Shown here: piece after piece, positions 50,741 through 58,830 of the stretch | Position numbering within the stretch: position 1 is the first letter of the stretch | How the letters are laid out: each line of letters opens with the position of its first letter | The notes under the pieces: generated by a model | What the model was told of the DNA's origin: nothing | Databases searched by the model: none | Seen by the model: only the letters and a program-made list of their open reading frames with translations | Translations under genes and position numbers: made by a program | From: a virus | Strand: one strand, 5' to 3' | DNA length: 64,000 nucleotides | IMG/VR virus record: IMGVR_UViG_3300034072_000758 | Span: 363,030-427,029 of that record

Positions 50741-51444
50741 TGGACGAAGACGACGATACACCGATGATCACGCAGCGCTTTCATTTCAATGCGCAAGCCA
50801 CACGCTACATCGATAACGCGGTGTTTCCCTTCATCATCGAAGCCAGAGCGCTATTTGATTATCACAGCGAAAATGAAGACGAAATCGTTTTCTGCCTAGA
50901 GAAAATCCAATACTGGATCGACCATGTTCTTGATAATTCAGTCATGTTTTCGGTCTCCAACAAAACCGCTCGATCCATTTTCCTTAGTGAAAATCAAGCC
51001 CCCGATAACATGATGATCATTACCCCGGATGACCCGGATGATGATATGTTCTTGGCGGTAGTCTTGGCAAAACTTCAAGCTTTGGGTGGTGATCATATCA
51101 CTTTTGGTTCTCTGGAATTGACACGCCCCAACCGCATGGGTATTTCGTCCATCATCTTCAACGGTGCTGATAAGGAGCCATGCTCTCTTCTGCCTAGTGG
51201 AGAGGATTGGTTCGGTGACGCCCCTCGTAGGTATTTTGATAAGCCGTGGTGGGAACGTGATGACGGAAGCTCATTCGATGCTTTGCCGTCCGATAACCAA
51301 GATCATACGGTTCGTCCAGCTTGGGCTTTCGATTTCGAGTTCTTACGAGAGAAGCACCCAATCACCCCAAATAGACCAAAACCAACCCCACCAACAGGCG
51401 GCGTCGGGTTCGTAGCAAAAATTATTGACGGCGGCAAAAAGTGA
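50740..51444 (+). CDS. hypothetical protein, 234 aa
   Basis: No family recognised. Acidic N-terminus, mixed alpha/beta body, Pro-rich segment near the end (NRPKPTPPTGG). Coupled on both sides (TAATG before, GTGA after), so it is co-expressed with the DnaE-like fragment. Confidence 0.65.
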   Translation: MDEDDDTPMITQRFHFNAQATRYIDNAVFPFIIEARALFDYHSENEDEIVFCLEKIQYWIDHVLDNSVMFSVSNKTARSIFLSENQAPDNMMIITPDDPDDDMFLAVVLAKLQALGGDHITFGSLELTRPNRMGISSIIFNGADKEPCSLLPSGEDWFGDAPRRYFDKPWWERDDGSSFDALPSDNQDHTVRPAWAFDFEFLREKHPITPNRPKPTPPTGGVGFVAKIIDGGKK

Positions 51445-51962
51445 ACCGACTTGTAAATCGGGATGGAAGCATTATCGTAAGCGCTGAGGATATTTCCAAG
51501 GCACTTACGACCGCCTGTCCCTCCGACAAAATCTTTGTAGATCGCATCACCGATGATGTACGTGCCTACAATGAATGGTGTGAGAAGCGCTTCAAGCCAG
51601 ATTTCAAGATCGAAGTGAGGGAATATACGCCACCCACCCCGGAAGATCATGTTCAGCAATCACAAATCTGGAACATACCCTCTGGCTATAAAACGGTTGA
51701 TGCTAGAGAATATGTTTTGGGGTTGTGTCAGACCCCGGCTGAACTGGATCGCGTAAATTACGAAATGGCTCTATTTGAAGAACGTGAGCTAATGCCACTT
51801 CTCCAATTGATGATTTATTTGGTTGACGAGTTCCGCAAACACAAAATCGTTTGGGGTGTCGGTCGCGGGTCATCTTGTGCCAGTTATGTCCTGTTCCTGA
51901 TTGGTATCCACAAAATCGATTCAATCAAGTACGGATTGGACGTTCACGAGTTCCTTAAGTAG
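51441..51962 (+). CDS. DnaE-like fragment 1 (palm N-terminal piece, GRGSS motif)
   Basis: 173 aa, GTG start overlapping the upstream stop (GTGA). The last 60 residues follow bacterial replicative polymerase III alpha: LDRVNYEMALFEERE..., then VWGVGRGSSCASYVLFLIG (from about residue 138) and IDSIKYGLDVHEFLK. The cellular protein reads GRGSAAGSLVAYxLGIxxIDPLxYxLLFERFL. It ends where cellular DnaE continues into PDIDIDF. That next motif is the start of the separate gene at 55185. No PHP domain is seen. Function unknown. Confidence 0.75.
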   Translation: MNRLVNRDGSIIVSAEDISKALTTACPSDKIFVDRITDDVRAYNEWCEKRFKPDFKIEVREYTPPTPEDHVQQSQIWNIPSGYKTVDAREYVLGLCQTPAELDRVNYEMALFEERELMPLLQLMIYLVDEFRKHKIVWGVGRGSSCASYVLFLIGIHKIDSIKYGLDVHEFLK

Positions 51963-52245
51963 ATTCGATTATTTCGAGATCGTTGAGGCCATTCAACACC
52001 ATTTCGGAAGGAATGGTGTTGTTGTGATTCAGGCTCCACAAAGCGCTGGTATGGGGGATATTCGCTTTGTGTAAAGCTTCTTGAGCAAGCGACAATCCCA
52101 TTTCGTCACGAAGGGTAGCGCTCATTTCCTTTGCGCTGGTGAAGGTATAATTCTTCGTCACCGGAGCAATCAGATAACCCATATGAAAGGTCATATTATC
52201 AAAATCGATATGAAAATATCGATCCGCTGATTTACAAATGAACAT
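51955..52245 (-). CDS. hypothetical protein, 96 aa
   Basis: Beta-rich start (FICKSADRYFHIDFDNMTF), helical end. GGAGG before the ATG. Separates DnaE-like fragment 1 from the following plus-strand genes; overlaps it tail-to-tail by eight bases. Function unknown. Confidence 0.65.
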   Translation of the reverse strand: MFICKSADRYFHIDFDNMTFHMGYLIAPVTKNYTFTSAKEMSATLRDEMGLSLAQEALHKANIPHTSALWSLNHNNTIPSEMVLNGLNDLEIIEST

Positions 52246-52274
52246 ATGGCCTCCATGTATAACGTAATTATTTG

Positions 52275-52302
52275 ATTATCTCATATTTTTTACATATGTC
52301 AA
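52275..52302 (-). promoter_or_regulatory. sigma70-like promoter
   Basis: Minus strand TTGACA (52302-52297), 16 bases, GATAAT (52280-52275). Confidence 0.65.
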
Positions 52303-52315
52303 TAGAAATAAATTG

Positions 52316-52344
52316 TTGAGACTCCATCAATATGATACTATATT
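52316..52344 (+). promoter_or_regulatory. sigma70-like promoter
   Basis: TTGAGA (52316-52321), 17 bases, TATATT (52339-52344), for the long plus-strand operon beginning at 52366. Confidence 0.6.
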
Positions 52345-52365
52345 ATAATAAAGGAAATACTATAC

Positions 52366-52869
52366 ATGAGAATACTTTTAGAAAACAATAAATCTTTCCA
52401 TCTAAATGAGATACCAGATACAGTCGATCACATTTATTATTGTGTACTCGATTATTCTAATCCCAATACTGATGTTGATTTCTTTCAAATTCCGTTGATC
52501 TTCATGGAACAGTTTCCTAGACCATCGGCGGAATTAATGATTGGGAAGTATCGTATTCAAATGCCGTTGGATTGGTCAGTAATCATCGCGGATAAAAACC
52601 TTGGTTTGCTTGAGGTCATGGAAATCAAGCATTTGAATGATCGCCAGTTCGACGCATTCGTTCTTAATCCTTCGGCTTATATGCCGCAATTTTACGACAT
52701 CAGTATCAATAATATCTACCCAGATGTGAACTGGTGCGTACCTAAGCTGAAAAAAGGGCATATTCTCGTAGTGCCTCTGTCAGACGAACCCGATCCGCCT
52801 TGTGCGTATTTCGTCAAGGAAACAAACAAGCTTCACGACAGCTTGGATATTTCGAGAATTTTATCATAG
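52366..52869 (+). CDS. hypothetical protein, 167 aa
   Basis: No family recognised; beta-rich with many aromatic residues (DHIYYCVLDYSNPNTDVDFF). AAAGGAAA before the ATG. First gene of an operon that runs with small overlaps to the dNMP kinase. Confidence 0.65.
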   Translation: MRILLENNKSFHLNEIPDTVDHIYYCVLDYSNPNTDVDFFQIPLIFMEQFPRPSAELMIGKYRIQMPLDWSVIIADKNLGLLEVMEIKHLNDRQFDAFVLNPSAYMPQFYDISINNIYPDVNWCVPKLKKGHILVVPLSDEPDPPCAYFVKETNKLHDSLDISRILS

Positions 52870-52881
52870 GAAGAATGTAAC

Positions 52882-53220
52882 ATGTCAAGAAAAAACAAGA
52901 TTTTAGCAATGGTCCAAGACCATGATCGTTTTATAGGTATCGGAAACGTCAAGCAATCGGGCTACCTCGCCAAGGAAATTTTTCATGAATTGCTTGGTTA
53001 TGTTGATGATCTGGAAGAACGTGTCTCGAAGCTGGAAGCGTCAACTACAGTTACCGTCGCGTCTTCTGTTCCAGAAGGTCTTATCCAGCCAAAGCCGGTA
53101 AAAAAGGCCACCGCACCAAAAAATACATTGAAAACCGCCGCAACTACGGTTAAGAAAGAAAGTGAATCGGTTCCTTCCACACCGTCAAAGCGTCCTGTAA
53201 AGAAGAATGTCAAAGTTTAA
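52882..53220 (+). CDS. small protein with basic Lys/Ala/Pro tail, 112 aa
   Basis: Short coiled coil around residues 35-50 (LGYVDDLEERVSKLEAS), then a low-complexity histone-H1-like tail (KPVKKATAPKNTLKTAATTV). Nonspecific DNA association is inferred. Overlaps the next gene by 14 bases. Confidence 0.65.
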   Translation: MSRKNKILAMVQDHDRFIGIGNVKQSGYLAKEIFHELLGYVDDLEERVSKLEASTTVTVASSVPEGLIQPKPVKKATAPKNTLKTAATTVKKESESVPSTPSKRPVKKNVKV

Positions 53221-53698
53221 GCTCGACATATTTGAGACCCTAGCGGCGGTTGATAGCCGCAACTTTGATTTCCTTCAAAGTAAATCCGATGATGAACGGA
53301 AAGCTTTCGCCCCCGTGGTGGTTATGCGATGGGCTTCCGCCATCACCGATGGTAAATCGGCGGGGAATCAGATCGTAGCGGTGAACGAGAAAGTCAATAA
53401 GGACTTCTGGGACATCGCCGATCACCCCGATTTACAATTCCGCCTGATGGCATCCGCAGGAATGGGGCGAAAACAACGCCACGAATGGATTGCTAACGCC
53501 AAGGCAGACAAGTCTTCCAATAAGCTCATTTCTTTCATACAGTCGATTTATCCTGAATACAATGACATGGAAGCGAACATAGTCCTGAGTAAGTTTAATA
53601 TTGACTCGTTCAAATACTTTTTAGTATCTTGTGCTGTAGAAGAAAAAGAAGAAAAAGACTTACTCAATGCCTTCAAAGCCCACCTTAAGTATCTTTAA
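53207..53698 (+). CDS. probable clamp-loader small subunit (gp62-like)
   Basis: 163 aa. Layout follows the gp62 family of T4-like phages: short N terminus, then FAPVVVMRWAS, a run including AVNEKVNKDFWDIADHPDLQ, then RLMASAGMGRKQRHEWI, as in the 'NxxxYP.LD..LQY..L.....RKR...W' pattern of cyanophage gp62. In T4, gp62 joins gp44 to load gp45. No gp44 gene is in this window. Similarity is distant, so the call is tentative. Confidence 0.55.
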   Translation: MSKFKLDIFETLAAVDSRNFDFLQSKSDDERKAFAPVVVMRWASAITDGKSAGNQIVAVNEKVNKDFWDIADHPDLQFRLMASAGMGRKQRHEWIANAKADKSSNKLISFIQSIYPEYNDMEANIVLSKFNIDSFKYFLVSCAVEEKEEKDLLNAFKAHLKYL

Positions 53699-54494
53699 GT
53701 GCCATAGTTGTGGTGGTGAGTTCAAGTCAAAGGCTCGCTACCAGAATCATGTATGCGGCGCACCGCTCAAATGCGATACACCTAAGCCCAAAAAAACCCC
53801 GCGCCCCAAGATCGTGAAGAACGACATATTTGAGTGCGAGTTTTGCGGTAAAGAATATAAATCACAAGCATCGTTTGAAAAACACGCTTGTGAAAAAAAG
53901 CTTCGCTACATAAATCGAGACGAACGAGTTGAACGGACAGCATTCGACATCTATGCCAAGTGGTATAGAATGACTATGTACCGCGACACTACGGAAATTC
54001 TTTTCATAAAGAGTCCTTCGTATTCGGCTTTTATAGATTTCGCCAAGTTCATTATCGAAGTCCAACCACCGCAAAAATGGTTTCACTATTTGGAGTGGTT
54101 GGTGAAAAAGCAAGTTCGAAATACCGATTGGTGTACTCAAGAAAAGTACAGCGAATACTTGCGGTTCCTGATCCGCAATGAGACCTACGAAAATGCCATC
54201 GAGAGATCGGCAATTGTCGTATTGAAGCACTGTGTTCAAAGCGGAATTGAGCCTCGTGATTTTATGGCCAAAGTGTCCATCCCGTTGGTGGTACTCTGGT
54301 TGGAAACTGGACGTATCAGCCCGTGGATTTTGCTGATGTCCGATAATAAAAACAAACTCATGTCTCGACTGTCCAATGAAGAAGCAACTCGCATGACGCA
54401 GATCATCGATGTCCAATATTGGAACAAAAAAATTGACTTCGACCAGAAAAGAAAGGATACTGCTAAGTATCTACTTAGACAGTTAGAAATATGA
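53667..54494 (+). CDS. tandem C2H2-type zinc-finger protein, 275 aa
   Basis: Two fingers: FKCHSCGGEFKSKARYQNHV and FECEFCGKEYKSQASFEKHA (C-x2-C-x12-H type, then HxC endings), joined by a basic Pro linker. The remaining 190 residues form an unknown helical domain (AKWYRMTMYRDTTEILFIKS). Probably DNA- or RNA-binding. Overlaps gp62-like by 32 bases and the next gene by four. Confidence 0.7.
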   Translation: MPSKPTLSIFKCHSCGGEFKSKARYQNHVCGAPLKCDTPKPKKTPRPKIVKNDIFECEFCGKEYKSQASFEKHACEKKLRYINRDERVERTAFDIYAKWYRMTMYRDTTEILFIKSPSYSAFIDFAKFIIEVQPPQKWFHYLEWLVKKQVRNTDWCTQEKYSEYLRFLIRNETYENAIERSAIVVLKHCVQSGIEPRDFMAKVSIPLVVLWLETGRISPWILLMSDNKNKLMSRLSNEEATRMTQIIDVQYWNKKIDFDQKRKDTAKYLLRQLEI

Positions 54495-54736
54495 GTGAAG
54501 AACAAGTACCGGCGGGAATGTATTCCCAGCCGCACAATATGGATACCCCAGACGATATTCCCGCTAGATTGTCTACCGATGGTTTGCGCGACCGTGCGTT
54601 GATTGCGCAGTGCTTGAAGGAAAATCAGCTTCTTAGGGAACAAATAAGTAAGCTGAACCGCAAAATGCTATCACTCTCCAATCAATTACATACCATAAAA
54701 AACGAACTTAAAAGAAAAGTCGATAAGAGGGACTGA
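54491..54736 (+). CDS. small coiled-coil protein, 81 aa
   Basis: ATGA overlap with the zinc-finger gene. The C-terminal half is a heptad coiled coil (ENQLLREQISKLNRKMLSLS) ending in a basic tail. Function unknown; size and placement would allow a transcription co-factor of gp33 type, without sequence support. Confidence 0.6.
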   Translation: MSEEQVPAGMYSQPHNMDTPDDIPARLSTDGLRDRALIAQCLKENQLLREQISKLNRKMLSLSNQLHTIKNELKRKVDKRD

Positions 54737-54739
54737 TAC

Positions 54740-55192
54740 ATGGCGTATGTCAGAGTAAATGATATGGAGACCGACCGCCGTTTGGACTTCATTGTATTCC
54801 CAGATGATGATTATCTGGACGATTTCTGGGAAAAGGAAGACCCGTTACTTAAAGCAATCACGCATGATTTCTTTAAGGATCGTGTTCGCTGGTGTGATCT
54901 GTCCCCGGTACATTATCGCTTTCTCATAATCGAGACAATGAAAGTCTTGACCAAACTGGACGATCCCCGATTCCGCGACGAAGACGATGAAGTGGTCAAG
55001 AACCTCAAGTTCCTCCTATGCGGCCTCGTGAGATCAACGCAGGATGTTACTGATGCTTTGGTGGAGTTCATTAAGATCGACCGTCTAAACGATGGTGAAG
55101 TTCTGTTCAATTTCACCATGTCCGCAAACATGCTTCTTGAACTGAGTAGGAAGCCGAAGAAAGGCTTGAAGGTCGTTGTAGATAATGGCTAA
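54740..55192 (+). CDS. hypothetical protein, 150 aa
   Basis: Acidic, helical (LDFIVFPDDDYLDDFWEKED). Overlaps the DnaE-like fragment 2 start by eight bases and is therefore coupled to it. Function unknown. Confidence 0.65.
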   Translation: MAYVRVNDMETDRRLDFIVFPDDDYLDDFWEKEDPLLKAITHDFFKDRVRWCDLSPVHYRFLIIETMKVLTKLDDPRFRDEDDEVVKNLKFLLCGLVRSTQDVTDALVEFIKIDRLNDGEVLFNFTMSANMLLELSRKPKKGLKVVVDNG

Positions 55193-55769
55193 GGTCAATA
55201 CAGACATCGATATAGATTTTGCGGATCGTGCGGCTATTCTCGTCAAATTGCCGCATATACCGGCTATGCTTCAAAAGAGCGATGGTCCGGCTCCGCACAA
55301 TTCTGGTGTTTATTTTCAGCAGCCTATCATTGACCCGATCAACAAGCTACCCATTCTGGATGCCGATCAAGCCGAAGAACACGGGTTCTTCAAGATCGAT
55401 TTTTTGAACAATTCATTGTATGACGGTATCCGAGACGAAGCTCACTTAATCGATCTCATGACACAAGAACCCATGTGGGAACTGTTGTGGAATGAGGCGG
55501 TGTCGTCTAAGCTGGCCCATTTGGGTAAGGCTCAAGCCATAATAAACAAAATACAACCACAAAATATTGAGGAACTGGCGATAGTAATATCGCTAACGCG
55601 ACCGGGTAAAGCGTACCTTCTGGATGCCTCCATTGAAGAAATTCGTGAGAATATTTGGAAGAAAGAAGAGAAATTTTATTTCAAAAAAGCTCACGCAATA
55701 GCTTACGCTACCTCCATTGTGGTTCAATTGAACTTCATGTGCGAAAAGCTGCTGGCTGATGACCGATGA
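55185..55769 (+). CDS. DnaE-like fragment 2 (palm with catalytic Asp motifs)
   Basis: 194 aa. Starts with NTDIDIDFADR, the PDIDIDF motif of bacterial polymerase III alpha (E. coli D401/D403; here Asp7/Asp9). Then HNSGVYF (HAGG region), GFFKIDFLNN (equivalent of the third catalytic Asp, D555), QNIEELAIVISLTRPG and FKKAHAIAYATSIVVQLNFM (SHAxAYAxxxYQTAYLK). All palm landmarks occur in order but the fingers are reduced to a few residues. It continues the sequence of the gene at 51441, 3.2 kb upstream. Confidence 0.75.
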   Translation: MAKVNTDIDIDFADRAAILVKLPHIPAMLQKSDGPAPHNSGVYFQQPIIDPINKLPILDADQAEEHGFFKIDFLNNSLYDGIRDEAHLIDLMTQEPMWELLWNEAVSSKLAHLGKAQAIINKIQPQNIEELAIVISLTRPGKAYLLDASIEEIRENIWKKEEKFYFKKAHAIAYATSIVVQLNFMCEKLLADDR

Positions 55770-56094
55770 ATTAATTGTATATAGCACAACACTCTTTGCT
55801 CAAAGTAAGCACTTTAGGGTGCCATTGATCGATCTCACGATTAACGAATGCCATCTGGATAGTGGGCGGTTCTATAAATTTCGTAAAATAGAATGTTCGT
55901 ATACTGTCCCCATTATGATTGATAGAAGCTCTAGTCAGCGGGTTGTAGATTTTTTTACTGACAAAGTAGAGCTAATCAAAGATAAGCCGTGGGATGTGGA
56001 AATTCTTTCACACCATGTTAATAAAATTGAAATTCGATTTAAATTTCATTATGATGAAGACGCAGTAATTTTTAAGTTGTTGAGTACCCAATGA
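55759..56094 (+). CDS. hypothetical protein, 111 aa
   Basis: Overlaps fragment 2 by 11 bases. Beta-rich (RVPLIDLTINECHLDSGRF). Ends ATGA into the next gene. Function unknown. Confidence 0.6.
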   Translation: MTDELIVYSTTLFAQSKHFRVPLIDLTINECHLDSGRFYKFRKIECSYTVPIMIDRSSSQRVVDFFTDKVELIKDKPWDVEILSHHVNKIEIRFKFHYDEDAVIFKLLSTQ

Positions 56095-56618
56095 TACACA
56101 TGGTTCCAAAAGATGTTCTTCACATCACAGATTGTAATCTGATCAGTACAAATAACGGATATAGTTCGAGCGGTATTAACGTATCTCTCGACTTATCCAA
56201 GATCAGCAATACCACTCGGTTCATGGATGATATTCAAGAAGGACTTATGAACCTTGGCTATGTTGTTGCGATTTTACAAAACTTTAACCTGTACGACAAG
56301 TTTTTAGAACCCACCGATGTTCGGAAATACTTTGATACCGTGCCATGTGATGTGTATATGCAACCCGTATACGGAATGACTTACAATCTTTTGTTCGCAG
56401 ACATAAATGAGTACAATCGATTTGTGACCTATAAAGGTTTTCATTCTTTTCGAGTGAAAAGCCAATCAGTCCACGCCGAAATTGATACTTATTTCCAACA
56501 AATGCCGCCTACTCAGCGCTTTAGACACGACCGGGCTTCCGACCGAGTTGTCTTCACGAGCGATCACGATGCTACAGCATTCAAAGTAAGATTTTCGGAA
56601 AATGTGTACGAAATATGA
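56091..56618 (+). CDS. hypothetical protein, 175 aa
   Basis: Mixed alpha/beta; no motif recognised. ATGA overlaps on both sides place it in one translational unit with dNMP kinase. Confidence 0.6.
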   Translation: MIHMVPKDVLHITDCNLISTNNGYSSSGINVSLDLSKISNTTRFMDDIQEGLMNLGYVVAILQNFNLYDKFLEPTDVRKYFDTVPCDVYMQPVYGMTYNLLFADINEYNRFVTYKGFHSFRVKSQSVHAEIDTYFQQMPPTQRFRHDRASDRVVFTSDHDATAFKVRFSENVYEI

Positions 56619-57226
56619 GAAATATAGTAGCGTTCGTCGGATTTAAAGGTTGTGGTAAGAACTCCGCAGCAAACATACTCACTCGATATGGATATACCAA
56701 CTTTGCTTATGCCGATTCACTAAAGGATACGGTGGCTACGATCTTTTGCTGGGATCGTAAAATGGTCGAAGGTGATACCGCAGAAAGTCGCGTTTGGCGC
56801 GAAACTGTGGACACTTGGTGGGCTAAGAAGCTGGATATGCCACACTTCACACCGCGCTTCGCACTTCAATACGTTGGAACTGATCTTTTTCGTAAACATT
56901 TTCACACTAATGTGTGGCTGATGAATATGGAGCGCCGAATTGATTTGGTGGGAACCGATATTGCTATAACAGATTGTCGTTTTCCAAATGAAATCGGATT
57001 AGTTCGTGAGCTTGGGGGTACGATCATTCGTATCAAACGTGGTGATGAACCTATTTGGTATAACGATGCTTTGCTTGCGAATACCGAACAAAACTTTTCC
57101 ATTATGGAAAAACACGGCATTCATGAAAGTGAATGGGCTTGGATTGGCCAACATTATCATCACGTAATCGAGAACTCTTCTTCTATTGACAGATTAGAAC
57201 AGGCCGTGCTATCTGTCGTGAAATAA
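56615..57226 (+). CDS. deoxynucleoside monophosphate kinase (T4 gp1-like)
   Basis: 203 aa. P-loop GFKGCGKNSAA near the N terminus, YADSLKDTVATIF lid/substrate helix, TPRFALQYVGTDLFR, and ITDCRFPNEIGLVRELGG, all typical of phage dNMP kinases. It phosphorylates dTMP, dGMP and modified dCMP to diphosphates, complementing ThyX in dNTP supply. Asn replaces the usual Thr/Ser-adjacent residue after Lys in the P-loop (GKN), as seen in T4 gp1-like enzymes. Confidence 0.85.
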   Translation: MRNIVAFVGFKGCGKNSAANILTRYGYTNFAYADSLKDTVATIFCWDRKMVEGDTAESRVWRETVDTWWAKKLDMPHFTPRFALQYVGTDLFRKHFHTNVWLMNMERRIDLVGTDIAITDCRFPNEIGLVRELGGTIIRIKRGDEPIWYNDALLANTEQNFSIMEKHGIHESEWAWIGQHYHHVIENSSSIDRLEQAVLSVVK

Positions 57227-57244
57227 ATCACGTTAGGAGTAGTC

Positions 57245-57772
57245 ATGCGCCGCAAGCTGTCATTTCAAACTAAAGATATAAAGACCCCGGAATTGCTGGT
57301 TCTTTATGTGCTTGTTCGCACCGACATGGCCTCTATGAGTAGCGGTCGATCCGCCGCCCAAGTCGGCCACGCGACTACTCAGTTCGAGTTCGACGCCAGC
57401 AACTCACCATCGAATGACCCGGAAATCGATGCTCTGCGTGTTCTGTCCGGCATCACTTCGACTGGTCCCGTGAATCCGGCTCTGGATCAAAAGATCGCCG
57501 CGTGGAAAGCTTCAACCCGTGGTGGCTTCGGTACACAAATCGTTCTGAATTGCCCGTCCGCCGCAGAAATGTATGCGCGGGTTGAGAAGGCTCAGGCAGC
57601 TAACGTTCACGCTGGGATTGTCAACGACCCGGAGTATTTCGTTCAAGATGGGCGCGCATTTCATCCAATTTCCGTGGATACCTGCGCATACATCTTCGGG
57701 CGGAAGGACGAATGTTTCCCCTTCGTCGGGGATATGGCATTGCTGATGGATAAAGATTTTCTGAATAGGTAA
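57245..57772 (+). CDS. PTH2-type peptidyl-tRNA hydrolase-like protein, 175 aa
   Basis: LLVLYVLVRTDMASMSSGRSAAQVGHA matches the PTH2 start (VxRxDLxMGxGKxAAQxAHA) and is followed by GGFGTQIVLNCPSAAEMYAR, then VDTCAYIFGRKDE and FPFVGDMALL (T..aiGP...id.vTg.l.ll). PTH2 frees tRNA from stalled peptidyl-tRNA. It is typical of archaea and eukaryotes, so a phage copy fits the tRNA-rich genome. The usual GK is changed to GR, so activity needs proof. TTAGGAG before the ATG. Confidence 0.7.
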   Translation: MRRKLSFQTKDIKTPELLVLYVLVRTDMASMSSGRSAAQVGHATTQFEFDASNSPSNDPEIDALRVLSGITSTGPVNPALDQKIAAWKASTRGGFGTQIVLNCPSAAEMYARVEKAQAANVHAGIVNDPEYFVQDGRAFHPISVDTCAYIFGRKDECFPFVGDMALLMDKDFLNR

Positions 57773-57777
57773 TTGAT

Positions 57778-58365
57778 ATGGCTACCTATTCAGAACTTCC
57801 CGATCCACCAGAGTCGCCCAAGAAACAAGGCCGGAACATGCCAGCCAAAGAATTTTACAAGATCGTGAATGCCGAAGGTCATTACTTTGACAATAATAAC
57901 TTCGGCCCAAACAATCATGGCCAAATTTTCAAGGTCCACAATGACGCATTGGCTGTCGCGCGGCGACTGGCCATAAATGATGGTCATAATTGTACGCTGG
58001 AAACTTGCGTTACGGTGCCTGTGAGCCAAGAGGTCATGTTTGATGATCCGCAAGTTCTTTATCTGATCGAAGTTAGACAAAAGCTGAAAAATATCGATGG
58101 CAACATCGCACAGCATTTGTTCCGAATGTCTTTGACACACGATGTCAGGGAATACCCATTCGTTATTCATCGCAATCCGATTGATAAATCTGAAAACAAA
58201 TTTATCAAGACCGAAGCTGAGATCGATTATGTCATATCGTCCAAGAAGACGCGCTGGCGCTATCTCTCAGTTCGAACACTGGATGATGTCATGATGCTCA
58301 AGCTCATTATGGGAGCGGACTTTCTCATGGCCATCGATCTCGAAACTTTTGAAGTTTTGAAATAA
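57778..58365 (+). CDS. hypothetical protein, 195 aa
   Basis: Five bases after the PTH2-like gene. Pro-rich start (SELPDPPESPKKQG), then an alpha/beta body. No family recognised. Its stop abuts the stop of the convergent exported protein gene. Confidence 0.65.
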   Translation: MATYSELPDPPESPKKQGRNMPAKEFYKIVNAEGHYFDNNNFGPNNHGQIFKVHNDALAVARRLAINDGHNCTLETCVTVPVSQEVMFDDPQVLYLIEVRQKLKNIDGNIAQHLFRMSLTHDVREYPFVIHRNPIDKSENKFIKTEAEIDYVISSKKTRWRYLSVRTLDDVMMLKLIMGADFLMAIDLETFEVLK

Positions 58366-58743
58366 TCAGTCTGTTGCCATGTGAAGAATAAAACGGCCAT
58401 CATCTGCCTTGTTTATAAACAAGGGTGTCAGGTGAGGGCCGAAACCCGTGTCCGCAGCTTCAATATCTTTGTACACCAACCCAGACATCTGGTGAAGAAG
58501 AACGATACGATAGGCTTTGTTACAACGCACAAACAAAGTTAGCTTTATCTGATCATCTTTATATGGTTGTGAGCCTACAGGAATAGCGATACATTTTGTC
58601 GAAGCCTCCATATGGCTTACATCCGATACTTGCGGATTAACATAAATCGATGGGGGTGTAATTATAGGTGTTGCTACCGGCGCACTACTTACCAGCAACA
58701 TTGAACTCAATACTAAACTGATCATTGAAATACGGTCCTTCAT
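58366..58743 (-). CDS. small exported protein with signal peptide, 125 aa
   Basis: N-terminal MKDRISMISLVLSSMLLVSS is a classical Sec signal peptide, with APVATP as likely cleavage region. The mature part has two Cys (TKCIAIP, VRCNKAY) that could form a disulfide in the periplasm. No terminator or Shine-Dalgarno is clear. An envelope-directed role (for example exclusion or lysis control) is only inference. Confidence 0.65.
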   Translation of the reverse strand: MKDRISMISLVLSSMLLVSSAPVATPIITPPSIYVNPQVSDVSHMEASTKCIAIPVGSQPYKDDQIKLTLFVRCNKAYRIVLLHQMSGLVYKDIEAADTGFGPHLTPLFINKADDGRFILHMATD

Positions 58744-58781
58744 GGTATCTTTATAGTATCATAATCTTTTCTCAAATACTA

Positions 58782-58809
58782 TTGACAAATGAATTTCTAC
58801 TGGTAAATT
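58782..58809 (+). promoter_or_regulatory. sigma70-like promoter
   Basis: TTGACA (58782-58787), 16 bases, TAAATT (58804-58809), 21 bases before the ATG at 58831; GGAGG serves as ribosome-binding site. Confidence 0.6.
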
Positions 58810-58830
58810 GATTGTAACAATGGAGGTTTT

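Noticed and set aside
51441-55769. Split intein explanation for the two DnaE-like genes
   Set aside because: No intein block motifs (N-terminal Cys block, HxN end) occur at the end of fragment 1 or before the DIDIDF motif of fragment 2.
58411-58428. 18-bp palindrome CCTTGTTTATAAACAAGG
   Set aside because: Lies inside the exported protein gene with no promoter or T run next to it; treated as chance coding symmetry.
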